In this document: piece by piece, positions 23,207-31,981 of the stretch
Position numbering within the stretch: position 1 is the stretch's first letter
Layout of the letters: each line of letters begins with the position of its first letter
Assembly: GCA_902779575.1 (NCBI GenBank)
Contig: CACZBW010000014.1
Span: forward strand, 1-64,000
Length of the DNA: 64,000 nucleotides
Reading direction: 5' to 3'
DNA from: an uncultured Lachnospiraceae bacterium
Lineage (GTDB): Bacteria; Bacillota; Clostridia; Lachnospirales; Lachnospiraceae
The notes under the pieces: generated by a model
Told to the model about the DNA's origin: nothing
The model's database searches: none
Seen by the model: only the letters and a program-made list of their open reading frames with translations
Translations under genes and position numbers: made by a program

Positions 23207-24371
23207 CATTACTGCGCTCTCCAAATGCTGTAATAAAATCCACTGCTTCTCTGATGCCGCCGCTTTGCCTGAAGCTTTCTGATATCTTTGCCGCTTCCTG
23301 TCTGAAGCGTCTCTCGTCAATTAACCTCCTGACCGACCTTATAATATCTTCTTCCCTTATAGACGGAAGCCGGAGTCCCGCTCCAAGTTCCTCCGTTCGT
23401 TTCGCTACGGCATCCTGCTCCGGAGTCTGCGGGAACAAAATCAAAGGAACCCCAAAAAACAGACCTTCTGAAGCGGAATTCATTCCGCAGTGAGTTATGA
23501 AGACGTCAGCGATTGAAAGCACTGCCATCTGATCCACACTTTCAAAAATCTCAATATTCTCAGGCACACTGTCAAAATGATCTTTATTCGTACCCATCGA
23601 AATGATGACCTGATAATCCGTCTTTCCCAGAACGTTGATGCAGTTCCGGTAAAATTCCCTGTTCTGGTTTACGGTGCCCATGGAGATATAGACAGTCTTG
23701 TCGGCTCTCTTTTCAAATCTGTCGGTAACAGGCCGTATAGAAGGACCTATAAAGTGGTATCTGTCAGAAAAGGTCTCCGAACACGGCTGAAAATACCTGG
23801 ACGTATACACAATCGTATTCGTATCATTGTCGTTCTGCACGATATCCAGAATTCCCTTTACAGGATACCCTTTTTCCTGCAGCCGTCTGATCTGCTTATT
23901 GACTTTTGGCATGGAGAAAAGCATTTTTAATGTCTCCCCTATCCCATGCTTCATATATTTGGAGGAATATCTGTTAAAGGCAAAAGTTGTAGTCGATGAA
24001 ATATAGGGAATCCCATGTTTTAATGCGGCAAGCTTTCCCCAGTACGCAATCGAATCCGCTACGATGACATCAGGCTGTATCTCTGCGATCTTTTCTGTCA
24101 CCATTTCATCAAGCGCAAGAACAGACGAAACCAGCAGTTCAACTGCAAACGCCTGGTCCTTGCCTACCCGATCCGCGTTTTCCTTATCTTCCATCTCAAA
24201 GTCATATCCATCGCAGGGCAGAAACACAGCCCCTGTCTTTTCTATCTTTTCTCTGAACATTTCGAAGGAAAAGTAATAGACTGTGTGACCGGCTTCCGTT
24301 AACGCCTTTACAAGACCAAGTGTCGGATTGGTATGGCCATGGGCGGGAATGCAAAACCATGCTATCTTCAT
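23193..24371 (-). CDS. MGT-type UDP-glycosyltransferase
   Basis: 392 residues of GT1 family fold. The N-terminal MKIAWFCIPAHGHTNPTLGL acceptor-domain start is typical of macrolide glycosyltransferases. The nucleotide-sugar site reads FITHCGMNSASEGLFFGVPL with PQTPEQDAVAKRTEELGAG following. It should transfer a sugar to a small lipophilic or macrolide acceptor in the cytoplasm, a common detoxification role. It ends just inside the small ORF 23096-23206. The acceptor cannot be inferred from neighbours. Confidence 0.9.
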   Translation of the reverse strand: MKIAWFCIPAHGHTNPTLGLVKALTEAGHTVYYFSFEMFREKIEKTGAVFLPCDGYDFEMEDKENADRVGKDQAFAVELLVSSVLALDEMVTEKIAEIQPDVIVADSIAYWGKLAALKHGIPYISSTTTFAFNRYSSKYMKHGIGETLKMLFSMPKVNKQIRRLQEKGYPVKGILDIVQNDNDTNTIVYTSRYFQPCSETFSDRYHFIGPSIRPVTDRFEKRADKTVYISMGTVNQNREFYRNCINVLGKTDYQVIISMGTNKDHFDSVPENIEIFESVDQMAVLSIADVFITHCGMNSASEGLFFGVPLILFPQTPEQDAVAKRTEELGAGLRLPSIREEDIIRSVRRLIDERRFRQEAAKISESFRQSGGIREAVDFITAFGERSNGIPG

Positions 24372-24490
24372 TTTAATACGTCATCCTCCTTAGTTTCAGA
24401 TACCATGCAAGCCAACTCCGAAAACACAGCTGTTGGAGAAATTAAATTCCACCTTTCTCACCGCCAGGCAGCACAAGCGCATTTCCATGC

Positions 24491-25225
24491 TCAGACTCTT
24501 ATCTTCAGGGCTTTGCAGAAATAATCGAGGGTCTGCTCGTTGCAGCCCTTCTTTTTCGCGATCGTCAGATATTTCCTGGCGCCCGCCAGATCACCAAGCT
24601 TACCGATACAGAAGGCATAGTTGGCGTAGGTGACTGCGGCATCGGCGGTCGATGCCGACATGGGATCGGCTTCAATCATGGCAATCCCTTTTTCAAACAA
24701 TGGTCTGGCCTCAGCTGCCATTTCCTGCTTCATATACTCTACGCCCTGGTTGACATAGACGATCGGATCATGGGGACTGACTTCCGCGGCCTTCCGGTAA
24801 TAATCCATTGCCTCCTGTACCAGGCCAAGCCTGCTGCTCGCGCGTCCCAGTTTCAGCAGCAGCGTTCCGTCCTCGGGCACCAGTTCCATCCCTTTACTCA
24901 GCGCAATGAGTTCTGCCTGATAATCACCCTTGTCCGCATAGGTCTTTGCCTCCGCAAACAGAGCAAGAAGTTTTGCTTTTTCTTCTTCGCGGCTCATGGC
25001 ACCGTCCGGTTCCTGGGCGAAGAACCGGCTGCCGCAATGTTCGCACAGATATTCACTTCTGCCGATTCTTTTCAGGTTGCCGCTTCCGCAGGCTGCACAA
25101 ACAACCGCCCGCATCCCAGCAGGCCTCTCTTTCTCTTCTGCTTTGATTACAGCTGCCTTCGCGCCGCAGGCCGGACAGAACGCCCCGTTATCCGGGATCC
25201 TTGTTCCGCAGTAGATACAGAACAT
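24491..25225 (-). CDS. Zinc-ribbon and TPR repeat protein
   Basis: 244 residues from MFCIYCGTRIPDNG, 5-7 nt behind AGGAGG. It has two zinc ribbons: CIYCGTRIPDNGAFCPACG at the N-terminus and CAACGSGN with LCEHCGSRFF later. They are followed by TPR-like helices (DYQAELIALSKGMELVPEDG, YYRKAAEVSPHDPIVYVNQG, GDLAGARKYLTIAKKKGC). It is probably a scaffold. It follows the radical SAM gene by 46 nt. Confidence 0.8.
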   Translation of the reverse strand: MFCIYCGTRIPDNGAFCPACGAKAAVIKAEEKERPAGMRAVVCAACGSGNLKRIGRSEYLCEHCGSRFFAQEPDGAMSREEEKAKLLALFAEAKTYADKGDYQAELIALSKGMELVPEDGTLLLKLGRASSRLGLVQEAMDYYRKAAEVSPHDPIVYVNQGVEYMKQEMAAEARPLFEKGIAMIEADPMSASTADAAVTYANYAFCIGKLGDLAGARKYLTIAKKKGCNEQTLDYFCKALKIRV

Positions 25226-25271
25226 CTTTTTTCTCCTCCTGTTTTCCTGAATACAAACCGGGCTGCAGCTT

Positions 25272-26153
25272 TTATAACATGTCAAATATACTCATCTGCT
25301 TATACTTCTCCGGGAGTTCCTGCATATAATGAAAGCACTCCTCCGGATCTGACAGGATGCCGTTTGCCCTGCAGATCCTTTGGAAGATCTCTGTCAGCTC
25401 CCGGGCTCTTGGGCTCGGCAGTTCATACGCATTTCCGTATCGTTTGATATACCGCTGCTTCATACCGGGAAAATTCTTATCAAGCGCGGCATAATAGTAT
25501 TCCCGGTCGCCTTCCCGCAAAGTCAGGCCCATTCCGAAATCAATGATCCCCTTTACGCCGACACGGACGCATTCGTTCAGTATAGATGTAATATTCTCCT
25601 CCGTATCATTGATAAAAGGCAGGACCGGCGTCATCCAAACGATGGTCGGGATGCCCCTTTTCTGCATCTCTTCCAGCACTTTTATCCGGCGTTTTGTATT
25701 GCAGACATTCGGCTCCAAGATGCGGCATAAGGCATCATCGTAGGTGGTAAGCGTCATCTGAACCACGCATTTCGCAGAGCGGTTAATCTCATCCAGCAGA
25801 TCGATATCCTGCAGGATCCGGTCTGATTTTGTCTGAATCGCCGCACCGAAGCCATATTGCAGGATAATCTGAAGACATCTTCTCGTCAGCCGCAGCTGTT
25901 CCTCACAGTGCATATACGGGTCAGACATCGATCCGGTTCCGATCATGCATTTTCGTCTTTTTGCTTTCAGCGCCATTTCCAGCAGTTCCGGCGCATTCTG
26001 CTTTACTTCTATATCCTCAAAGGAATGCGTAAACTGATAGCACCGGCTCCTGCTGTCACAGTAAATGCAGCCATGACTGCACCCCCGGTAAATGTTCATT
26101 CCATAACGGCCGGCGCTGCCGGTCAGTATTCCTTTGGCGTCAACAAAATGCAT
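25272..26153 (-). CDS. SPL-like radical SAM protein
   Basis: 293 residues. The iron-sulfur motif is CSHGCIYC (C-x3-C-x2-C) after GMNIYRG, as in the Rv2578c/PA0069-type family related to spore photoproduct lyase. GTGSMSDPYMHCEEQL, IQTKSDRILQDIDLL and IPTIVWMTPVLPFIND are the other conserved strands. It should cleave SAM reductively; the substrate for this family is not established. It starts an operon with the zinc-ribbon/TPR gene. Confidence 0.9.
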   Translation of the reverse strand: MHFVDAKGILTGSAGRYGMNIYRGCSHGCIYCDSRSRCYQFTHSFEDIEVKQNAPELLEMALKAKRRKCMIGTGSMSDPYMHCEEQLRLTRRCLQIILQYGFGAAIQTKSDRILQDIDLLDEINRSAKCVVQMTLTTYDDALCRILEPNVCNTKRRIKVLEEMQKRGIPTIVWMTPVLPFINDTEENITSILNECVRVGVKGIIDFGMGLTLREGDREYYYAALDKNFPGMKQRYIKRYGNAYELPSPRARELTEIFQRICRANGILSDPEECFHYMQELPEKYKQMSIFDML

Positions 26154-26243
26154 GGCACCGACTTCCTTTGCATCCCTTCCGCAGCTCTGTAATGCTGCGC
26201 CAATATCCGCATGAATCTCTGCTGCTCCCGGAAGCCGGAAGGA

Positions 26244-27704
26244 TCAGTATTCCGGAATGATATTCCCATACCCTTCCAGGTTTTTTGCTGCTTCCATCGC
26301 CTCAGGCATCAGTTCAAGGAAAGCATCCACCTCTTCTTCGGTGTTGTAGATCCCGAAGCTGACCCGGATCATACCCGGCGTGCTGATATCTCCGCAGTCC
26401 TCGAAGTGTTTCAGCTGTTCGTCGGATATTCCCATCAGGCGCCATACATAGGGATTCGCGCAGAAAGCGCCTCTTCTTGTTGCAACACCGCCCAGGTCCG
26501 TCAGCTTCGTCGCCAGGATGTAAGAATTGATGTCGCTGAAATTGAAGGTCACAACGCCGACCCGGTCGTCGATATTTTCCGTATCTCCGTAGATAATGAT
26601 ATTCTCAAACTGCTTAAGCCCGTCGATCAGTTTCCGGTTAAGGACTTTTTCATGCTCCTCAATCTTGTCAAAGCCTATTTCCTGCAGGATTTCGATCGCT
26701 TTTCCAAGGCCGACTACGCCGGGATAATTGGGCGAACCTGCTTCATATCTCTCCGGAGCTTCCTTGTAATCCTGCCAGGTATCGCCGACGATCTTGATCG
26801 TCCCGCCCCCGTAAAATTCAGGCATATGCTCATCCAGCACCTCTGTCAGGCCAATGACAGCGCCGCCTCCGAACGGGGAATACATCTTGTGAGCCGAGAA
26901 AACGAAAAAGTCGATGTCCTCTTCTTCCGTCTCCCCCTGCATGGAGAACTGCCTGTGCGCCACAATCTGCGCGCCGTCCACAATGATCTTCGCTCCGTAC
27001 TGATGCGCCAGTCTGGCGACACGGTGCACGTCTGTCACATATCCCGTCACATTGGAAGCCGCTGTCACGGAAACATACTTCACGTCGTTCTCCTTCAGCA
27101 GCCTTTCGATCTCGTCATACCTGATCCGGCCCAGGTCATCCACTTCCGCGTAGATCACACGGCAGCGTTCACGCCAGGAGAGGTCGTTGGCATGATGCTC
27201 GATGCGCGTTGTCAGAACAAGATCATCTTTGCTTTCGATCAGGGCAGAGGCAAGCTTGTTCAGGCCGTCGGTTGTATTGTTGACATAAAAACAGGTGTAT
27301 TTCGATGAATCCGCGCCGAGAAAATCGAGTATCTTATACCTGGTTCTATGGTAGAGCGTGGTCGAATGGTTCGATTTCTGGGAGAAGCCCCTCCCGATCG
27401 AACCATACAGCTGCAGTTCACGGGTGACCTCATCCAGGACAGGCTGAAGGGCAGGCGTCGTAGCGGCATTATCAAAATTGATGGCAGGCCTCATGGTCCC
27501 GTCCGAAAGTTCGACCGGCTCGTTAAGGCCGACGACATAGTCCCGGATATTGTCGATCGTGTAGGCCGGCTCCGCTTCTGTTTCAATCTCATCGCTTTCT
27601 GTAAAAGCCTCTTCTGCAGCAGTTAAATGGCACTGCGGGACAATTGACAGCATTGCGATTGAAACCATAACTGCAGTCAGATGATGGAACAGTCTGTTTT
27701 TCAT
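26244..27704 (-). CDS. Exported class V aminotransferase-like PLP enzyme
   Basis: 486 residues from MKNRLFHHL (ATG at 27704, 8 nt after GGAG). A hydrophobic signal segment (LTAVMVSIAMLSIVP) is followed by a full cysteine-desulfurase/class V fold: INFDNAATTPALQPV, EHHANDLSWRERC, IIVDGAQIVAH and FFVFSAHKMYSPFGGG, whose Lys (~273) would hold PLP. The order matches SufS/CsdA-type enzymes and extends to a GxxTRRGAFCAN-like cysteine loop. PLP enzymes of this class are normally cytoplasmic; export is unusual. It follows the exported M13 peptidase gene by 48 nt. Confidence 0.87.
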   Translation of the reverse strand: MKNRLFHHLTAVMVSIAMLSIVPQCHLTAAEEAFTESDEIETEAEPAYTIDNIRDYVVGLNEPVELSDGTMRPAINFDNAATTPALQPVLDEVTRELQLYGSIGRGFSQKSNHSTTLYHRTRYKILDFLGADSSKYTCFYVNNTTDGLNKLASALIESKDDLVLTTRIEHHANDLSWRERCRVIYAEVDDLGRIRYDEIERLLKENDVKYVSVTAASNVTGYVTDVHRVARLAHQYGAKIIVDGAQIVAHRQFSMQGETEEEDIDFFVFSAHKMYSPFGGGAVIGLTEVLDEHMPEFYGGGTIKIVGDTWQDYKEAPERYEAGSPNYPGVVGLGKAIEILQEIGFDKIEEHEKVLNRKLIDGLKQFENIIIYGDTENIDDRVGVVTFNFSDINSYILATKLTDLGGVATRRGAFCANPYVWRLMGISDEQLKHFEDCGDISTPGMIRVSFGIYNTEEEVDAFLELMPEAMEAAKNLEGYGNIIPEY

Positions 27705-27752
27705 TCTCTTCACTCCCACATGATAATCGATTTGAATCTGCACCGCTGCCGT

Positions 27753-29891
27753 TTACCAGATACGGATCCTGTCTTCCGGGGCGAGATACATATTATCGCC
27801 TTCCCTGATTCCATATGTTTCATAGAATTCTTCGAACTGCTGCACAACAACATTGATCCGCAGGTATTTCAGGGGATGAACATCTTCCAGATAGAGCGTC
27901 ATGAATTCGGGTTTCAGCTTTGTGCACCACATATCAGCGTAGGCACGGAAAAAAGCGTCATAATCGAAACCCGGTTTCTCAGCAACGATGCCGAGGATGC
28001 ACTGCATGCCGGTGAGATCCGCGCAGGCTTCACCGGCCAGGCGGAGCCCGTCAAGGTCCTGTCCTTCCCAGGGATGAATGGTTTCATAATACGCAATCAT
28101 TTTATCATTGCGGCGGCGGAATTCCTTTTTATCTTCCGCTGTCCACCAGTCAATCTGATTCCCGTCCCTGTCGTACTGTGAGCCTCTGATATCAAAAGCG
28201 TGAGAAATCTCATGCCCTATGACCATGCCGAGTTTTGCATACAGTTCCTCATCGCTCATCTCACTGTTGTACATGCCTCCCTGCGCAAAGGCACCCATAA
28301 TATAGATCGCATTTTCAACAGGCTGATAAAAACAGTTTACTTCCTGCGGCAGAGCGGACCACTTCTTATTATTTACAGGCCCGGCAAAAGCTTCCACATC
28401 CTGTTCCAGTTTATACTTCTGGATCTGCATATAGGCATCGTAGAAATTGCCGCCTTCTTCAGCAGATTTGAATTCCAGGCCGTCATAGCCGTATTCTTCC
28501 CAGCTGTCGGGGAACAGGATTCGCCTGTCAATGGCGTCAAGCTTTTCAAGCGCCTTTTCTCTGGTTTCATCGGAGATCCAGTCAGCCTGATTCAGTACAT
28601 CATGATAAGCTTCTGTTATTTCGTCAACAAGGCCTGAAATTCTTTCCTTATCTTCCTGGTTCAGATACCTCTCCGTATATAGCCTCGCGACCGCCCAGTT
28701 AAGCTGAGCGCTTGCAATTGAAAGCGTATACTCATCATCTGTCTCCTTGGTATCTCCATATATGGCATCATATAAATGCCGATACCGGTACACAGATTCA
28801 TAATCAAGCTGAGGCGCTTCCGAAAACGCGTTATGAACGATCAGATAATCCCTGATCAGGGGAAGATTCTCTTCCGTATAGAGCTCATTCAGTTTTTCAA
28901 AATAGTTCGGGCAGGAAAACAGATACTGTTCCTGGGCAGGAAACCCCTGCGCTGTCTCCAGTTCTTCGAGCACGGGGATGGCTCCTGCTATTTTATCAAG
29001 TTCGTCTCTTGTGACATATTGATTCTGCGAAGCACTGAAATCAGGATCTTCCCTCTCTTTTCGCCCGGGAATCTCCGAAGCAAGCATTCCTTCCAGCTTC
29101 AGGCAGTTTTCGATCTTCTGCAGAGCCTCCTCTTCGGAATAACCAGTCCTGACCAGCAGATATTTGACGAGTTCTCCGACACTGTCTGCTGCTGCCTCAC
29201 CAGAAGGCGTGGGATCAGAATATTCGTCCGAATTATTTCTCAGGAGGAGGCAGTAGTTAACAGTAAGAATATATCTGTCAGAATGCGTGGGATCGATCGT
29301 CGAGGAACTTCTCCAGAGCTTAATGCGCGGCTCGCTGTTCACCGGTTCAGTAAAATAGTCTGACAGTTCGTCAATGGAAGAGATCGCTTCTATCTCATCT
29401 GTCAGTTTCTTCAGCGGAGCGGTTCCCAGCGCATCTCTCGTTTCCCAGTCGGAAGCCAGTTGATACAGATCGTAGACAAGCCTTGCATCATGGCTCTGCG
29501 GCGGCTCGCCCGTGAACATGCTTTCCAGATCCGCTGTTACTTTGTCGTCCACATCGGCATATGTTCCGATCTCAGGTCTTTCATCTGTAAGTTCAATAGA
29601 AAGCAGTTTGTCTTTATTCACATACAGATAGAAATCATCCCCCGGATCCGCAGGCGTATCAGCTGTTACTGTGCCGTCTATCATACTGCACAGCCAGGGG
29701 GTTCCCGTGCTGTAGTCTGTATCCGCTTCTTCCGGAAGAAAAGCATCCAGCCCGGTCCCTTCCCCGGTTTCTGTCAGGAGTTCTTCATCCGGATTAGCGT
29801 ATCCCGGATCCGCCCCGTAACTAAATACGCTTACGGCGGGTATTGTAAGCATTACGAATGTCAAAAGTGCTGCAATCGTCTTCTTTTTCAT
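27753..29891 (-). CDS. Exported M13-family metallopeptidase
   Basis: 712 residues. The signal peptide spans residues 1-25. The M13 (neprilysin/PepO) active site is IGHEISHAFD (His560, Glu561, His564) and the third ligand is in AGEACADLTGM (Glu623). The upstream substrate-site motif is NAIYIMGAFAQ, a variant of the NAxY element. The end (VVVQQFEEFYETYGI, then APEDR) is family typical, but it lacks the usual C-terminal tryptophan-containing CxW motif and ends RIRIW. It should digest short peptides outside the membrane. First gene of a two-gene unit with the PLP enzyme. Confidence 0.92.
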   Translation of the reverse strand: MKKKTIAALLTFVMLTIPAVSVFSYGADPGYANPDEELLTETGEGTGLDAFLPEEADTDYSTGTPWLCSMIDGTVTADTPADPGDDFYLYVNKDKLLSIELTDERPEIGTYADVDDKVTADLESMFTGEPPQSHDARLVYDLYQLASDWETRDALGTAPLKKLTDEIEAISSIDELSDYFTEPVNSEPRIKLWRSSSTIDPTHSDRYILTVNYCLLLRNNSDEYSDPTPSGEAAADSVGELVKYLLVRTGYSEEEALQKIENCLKLEGMLASEIPGRKEREDPDFSASQNQYVTRDELDKIAGAIPVLEELETAQGFPAQEQYLFSCPNYFEKLNELYTEENLPLIRDYLIVHNAFSEAPQLDYESVYRYRHLYDAIYGDTKETDDEYTLSIASAQLNWAVARLYTERYLNQEDKERISGLVDEITEAYHDVLNQADWISDETREKALEKLDAIDRRILFPDSWEEYGYDGLEFKSAEEGGNFYDAYMQIQKYKLEQDVEAFAGPVNNKKWSALPQEVNCFYQPVENAIYIMGAFAQGGMYNSEMSDEELYAKLGMVIGHEISHAFDIRGSQYDRDGNQIDWWTAEDKKEFRRRNDKMIAYYETIHPWEGQDLDGLRLAGEACADLTGMQCILGIVAEKPGFDYDAFFRAYADMWCTKLKPEFMTLYLEDVHPLKYLRINVVVQQFEEFYETYGIREGDNMYLAPEDRIRIW

Positions 29892-30200
29892 AACTATTGC
29901 CCCGGCTTTCCTGTTTTATTATAATCCTGATATGATGCTATGGGATCAGACGCAGAATATCTCTCCTGAGCATCCCGGTCAATAAACCTGTATTTTTTTA
30001 TTTTATCACAGGACACTTTCTTTGAACATCCATAATGAGGCTGGATGTGTAATATAGACGAACGGCAATGGCGTGTGATATATTTTATTGTATAAAATCA
30101 TCGAATATAGTGCATTTACATCCTTGAATCTGTAACTCCTCCACGTATGAAACAAAGCATTCGCGTCAGCCCTCAGAGGCATGAGAAGAAAGGAACAGCT
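29892..30200. other. Divergent intergenic region
   Basis: Holds the upstream regions of the M13 gene (a TATAAT at 29918-29923 on the minus strand) and of the binding-protein gene. ATTTTATTGTATAAAAT near 30080-30100 is a short palindrome. No gene is seen. Confidence 0.5.
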
Positions 30201-31958
30201 TTGAAAAAAATTCTTTTGTTTATATGTTCAGCCCTGCTGATTTTCTCCCTGCGGGATCCTGCCGCTGCAGAAGATCAAGTGGTCCTGACGATCGGCGATG
30301 TGAGTGACCGTACAGGCAACGTCTATGTGGACCAGTTGGGTATGTGGCAGTATCTTGAGGATCTGCTGAATGTGGAAATCAGCTATGTTTATCTGACGCA
30401 GGAAGAGTACGCTTCCGCACTGACCAGCCACAACCTTCCGGACATTGTCGCCACCTATAATAATCTCTCCACGATTCTGGAAAATGGGGCAGCGCTCAAT
30501 GTGGATCCGTACCTGGAGGAATATGTCCCGAATCTGCTTCACGGGCCCGCAGGAAGCAGCTATGACGTGTTCAGACAGCTCGGAAATGAAGGGGACGGTT
30601 TTTATTTCTTTCCTGCCAGAATCGGATACAACGGCGTCGGATACAGCAACAGCGCCGGCAACCGCGGTTATGCTGTACGCTGGGATTATTACAAAGAGCT
30701 GGGATATCCGCCGGTCAATAATGAAGAAGATTATCTGAAGGTGCTCCGGCAGATGCATGAAAATCACCCCTTCACGGAAGACGGATATCCGACCTATCTG
30801 TTCGGTACGGAAAATTTTTCCGGTTATTCCACCGCTTTCCGCGCGGAAGTCAGCCTCGATTACTGGGCAGCGTACAAGTATCAGAATAATATCTTCACAA
30901 ATGAAATCTTCGACGGCTACACAGATCCCGCCCATTCCATGTGGTGGACCAGCATGGCCTGGTTCAACAGGCTTTACCGTGCAGGAAAAGAGGATGATTC
31001 CTTCGATATGGACATCTTCACCCAGACAAGTGAGCAGTATGAAGCCAAATGCGCCCGCGGCCAGTATCTGGGACTCCATAACGCAAAAGGATCGCTTTAC
31101 AGGGAAGAAAGCAGAAAGAATCCGGAGACGCTGTCCGGATACGGCACAATTCCGAGCAGGGGTACCAATCTGTATACCAATGTATATCAGCTGCTTGGAA
31201 ACGGTTCTCTCTATATGTGGTTTATATCGGCAAACAGTCCGCATAAGGAAGAAGCCCTGCGGCTGTTCAATTATATGTGCGATCCGGATTTTCTGCGGGA
31301 ATTTCTGCTGGGCCGGAAGGGCGTGACCTGGGATTATGACGCGGATGGAGTTCCCCGGATGACAGAATACGGTCAGGAGCAGCTTAACGCCTACAAGGAA
31401 GGCAGCGCCTCTGAGGAAAATTATTATGTCCAGTGGGGAGGCTTCGGTACGCTGCCTTCCAACTGGCCTCTCCTGCGCGATAATTCCCTGCATCCGGACG
31501 GATATCCTCTTGATTTCGCCACCATCTCCCGGGAATACACTGCAGCTACCATGACGAACAACATCTCCCGGGATATCTGCGAACATTACGGAGTGGAACT
31601 GCCAAGCGACGCCCACTACAAAGCGGGCGGGCTGGATTTCCGCAATGACTGCGGCGAAGCGATTACTTCCTGCATGAGCAGCCTGAACCGGGACCAGCTC
31701 CACATCCTCTCAAAGGCGGAAGCAATCCTGGAGAATGTCTGGGTGGATCTGACTCTGGCGGAAACGGACGAGGAATGGACGGCAATCCGGGACAAAACAA
31801 TCCGGGAACTGATCGAACTGGGCGAGCCGGAAGTATTCAAAGCATATCAGCAGCAGTGGGACGCCGCGGCGGCCATCATCGTTCCCCTGGTCCGGCAGGC
31901 CCAGGCTGCGAACGGGGTTGAACCGTATACGCCGGAACAGTATGAAAGATTCCCATGA
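30201..31958 (+). CDS. Extracellular solute-binding protein, family 1-like
   Basis: 585 residues from a TTG at 30201, 8 nt after AAAGGA, giving a clean signal peptide (KKILLFICSALLIFSLRDPAAAE). An ATG at 30147 is in frame but lacks a ribosome site and adds a charged stretch. The body has the layout of large oligosaccharide/peptide-binding lipoproteins: DQLGMWQYLEDLLNVEISYV, DIVATYNNLSTILENGAALN, and late FNYMCDPDFLREFLLGRKG followed by a typical W-D-x-D turn. It has no lipobox cysteine. No permease or ATPase is adjacent; instead it is followed at once by a membrane phosphatase gene. Confidence 0.85.
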   Translation: MKKILLFICSALLIFSLRDPAAAEDQVVLTIGDVSDRTGNVYVDQLGMWQYLEDLLNVEISYVYLTQEEYASALTSHNLPDIVATYNNLSTILENGAALNVDPYLEEYVPNLLHGPAGSSYDVFRQLGNEGDGFYFFPARIGYNGVGYSNSAGNRGYAVRWDYYKELGYPPVNNEEDYLKVLRQMHENHPFTEDGYPTYLFGTENFSGYSTAFRAEVSLDYWAAYKYQNNIFTNEIFDGYTDPAHSMWWTSMAWFNRLYRAGKEDDSFDMDIFTQTSEQYEAKCARGQYLGLHNAKGSLYREESRKNPETLSGYGTIPSRGTNLYTNVYQLLGNGSLYMWFISANSPHKEEALRLFNYMCDPDFLREFLLGRKGVTWDYDADGVPRMTEYGQEQLNAYKEGSASEENYYVQWGGFGTLPSNWPLLRDNSLHPDGYPLDFATISREYTAATMTNNISRDICEHYGVELPSDAHYKAGGLDFRNDCGEAITSCMSSLNRDQLHILSKAEAILENVWVDLTLAETDEEWTAIRDKTIRELIELGEPEVFKAYQQQWDAAAAIIVPLVRQAQAANGVEPYTPEQYERFP

Positions 31959-31981
31959 GCCGGAAGAAAGGAGCGGGCTCC

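Noticed and set aside
30147-30200. ATG start of the solute-binding protein
   Set aside because: No ribosome site; the TTG at 30201 has AAAGGA and starts a normal signal peptide.
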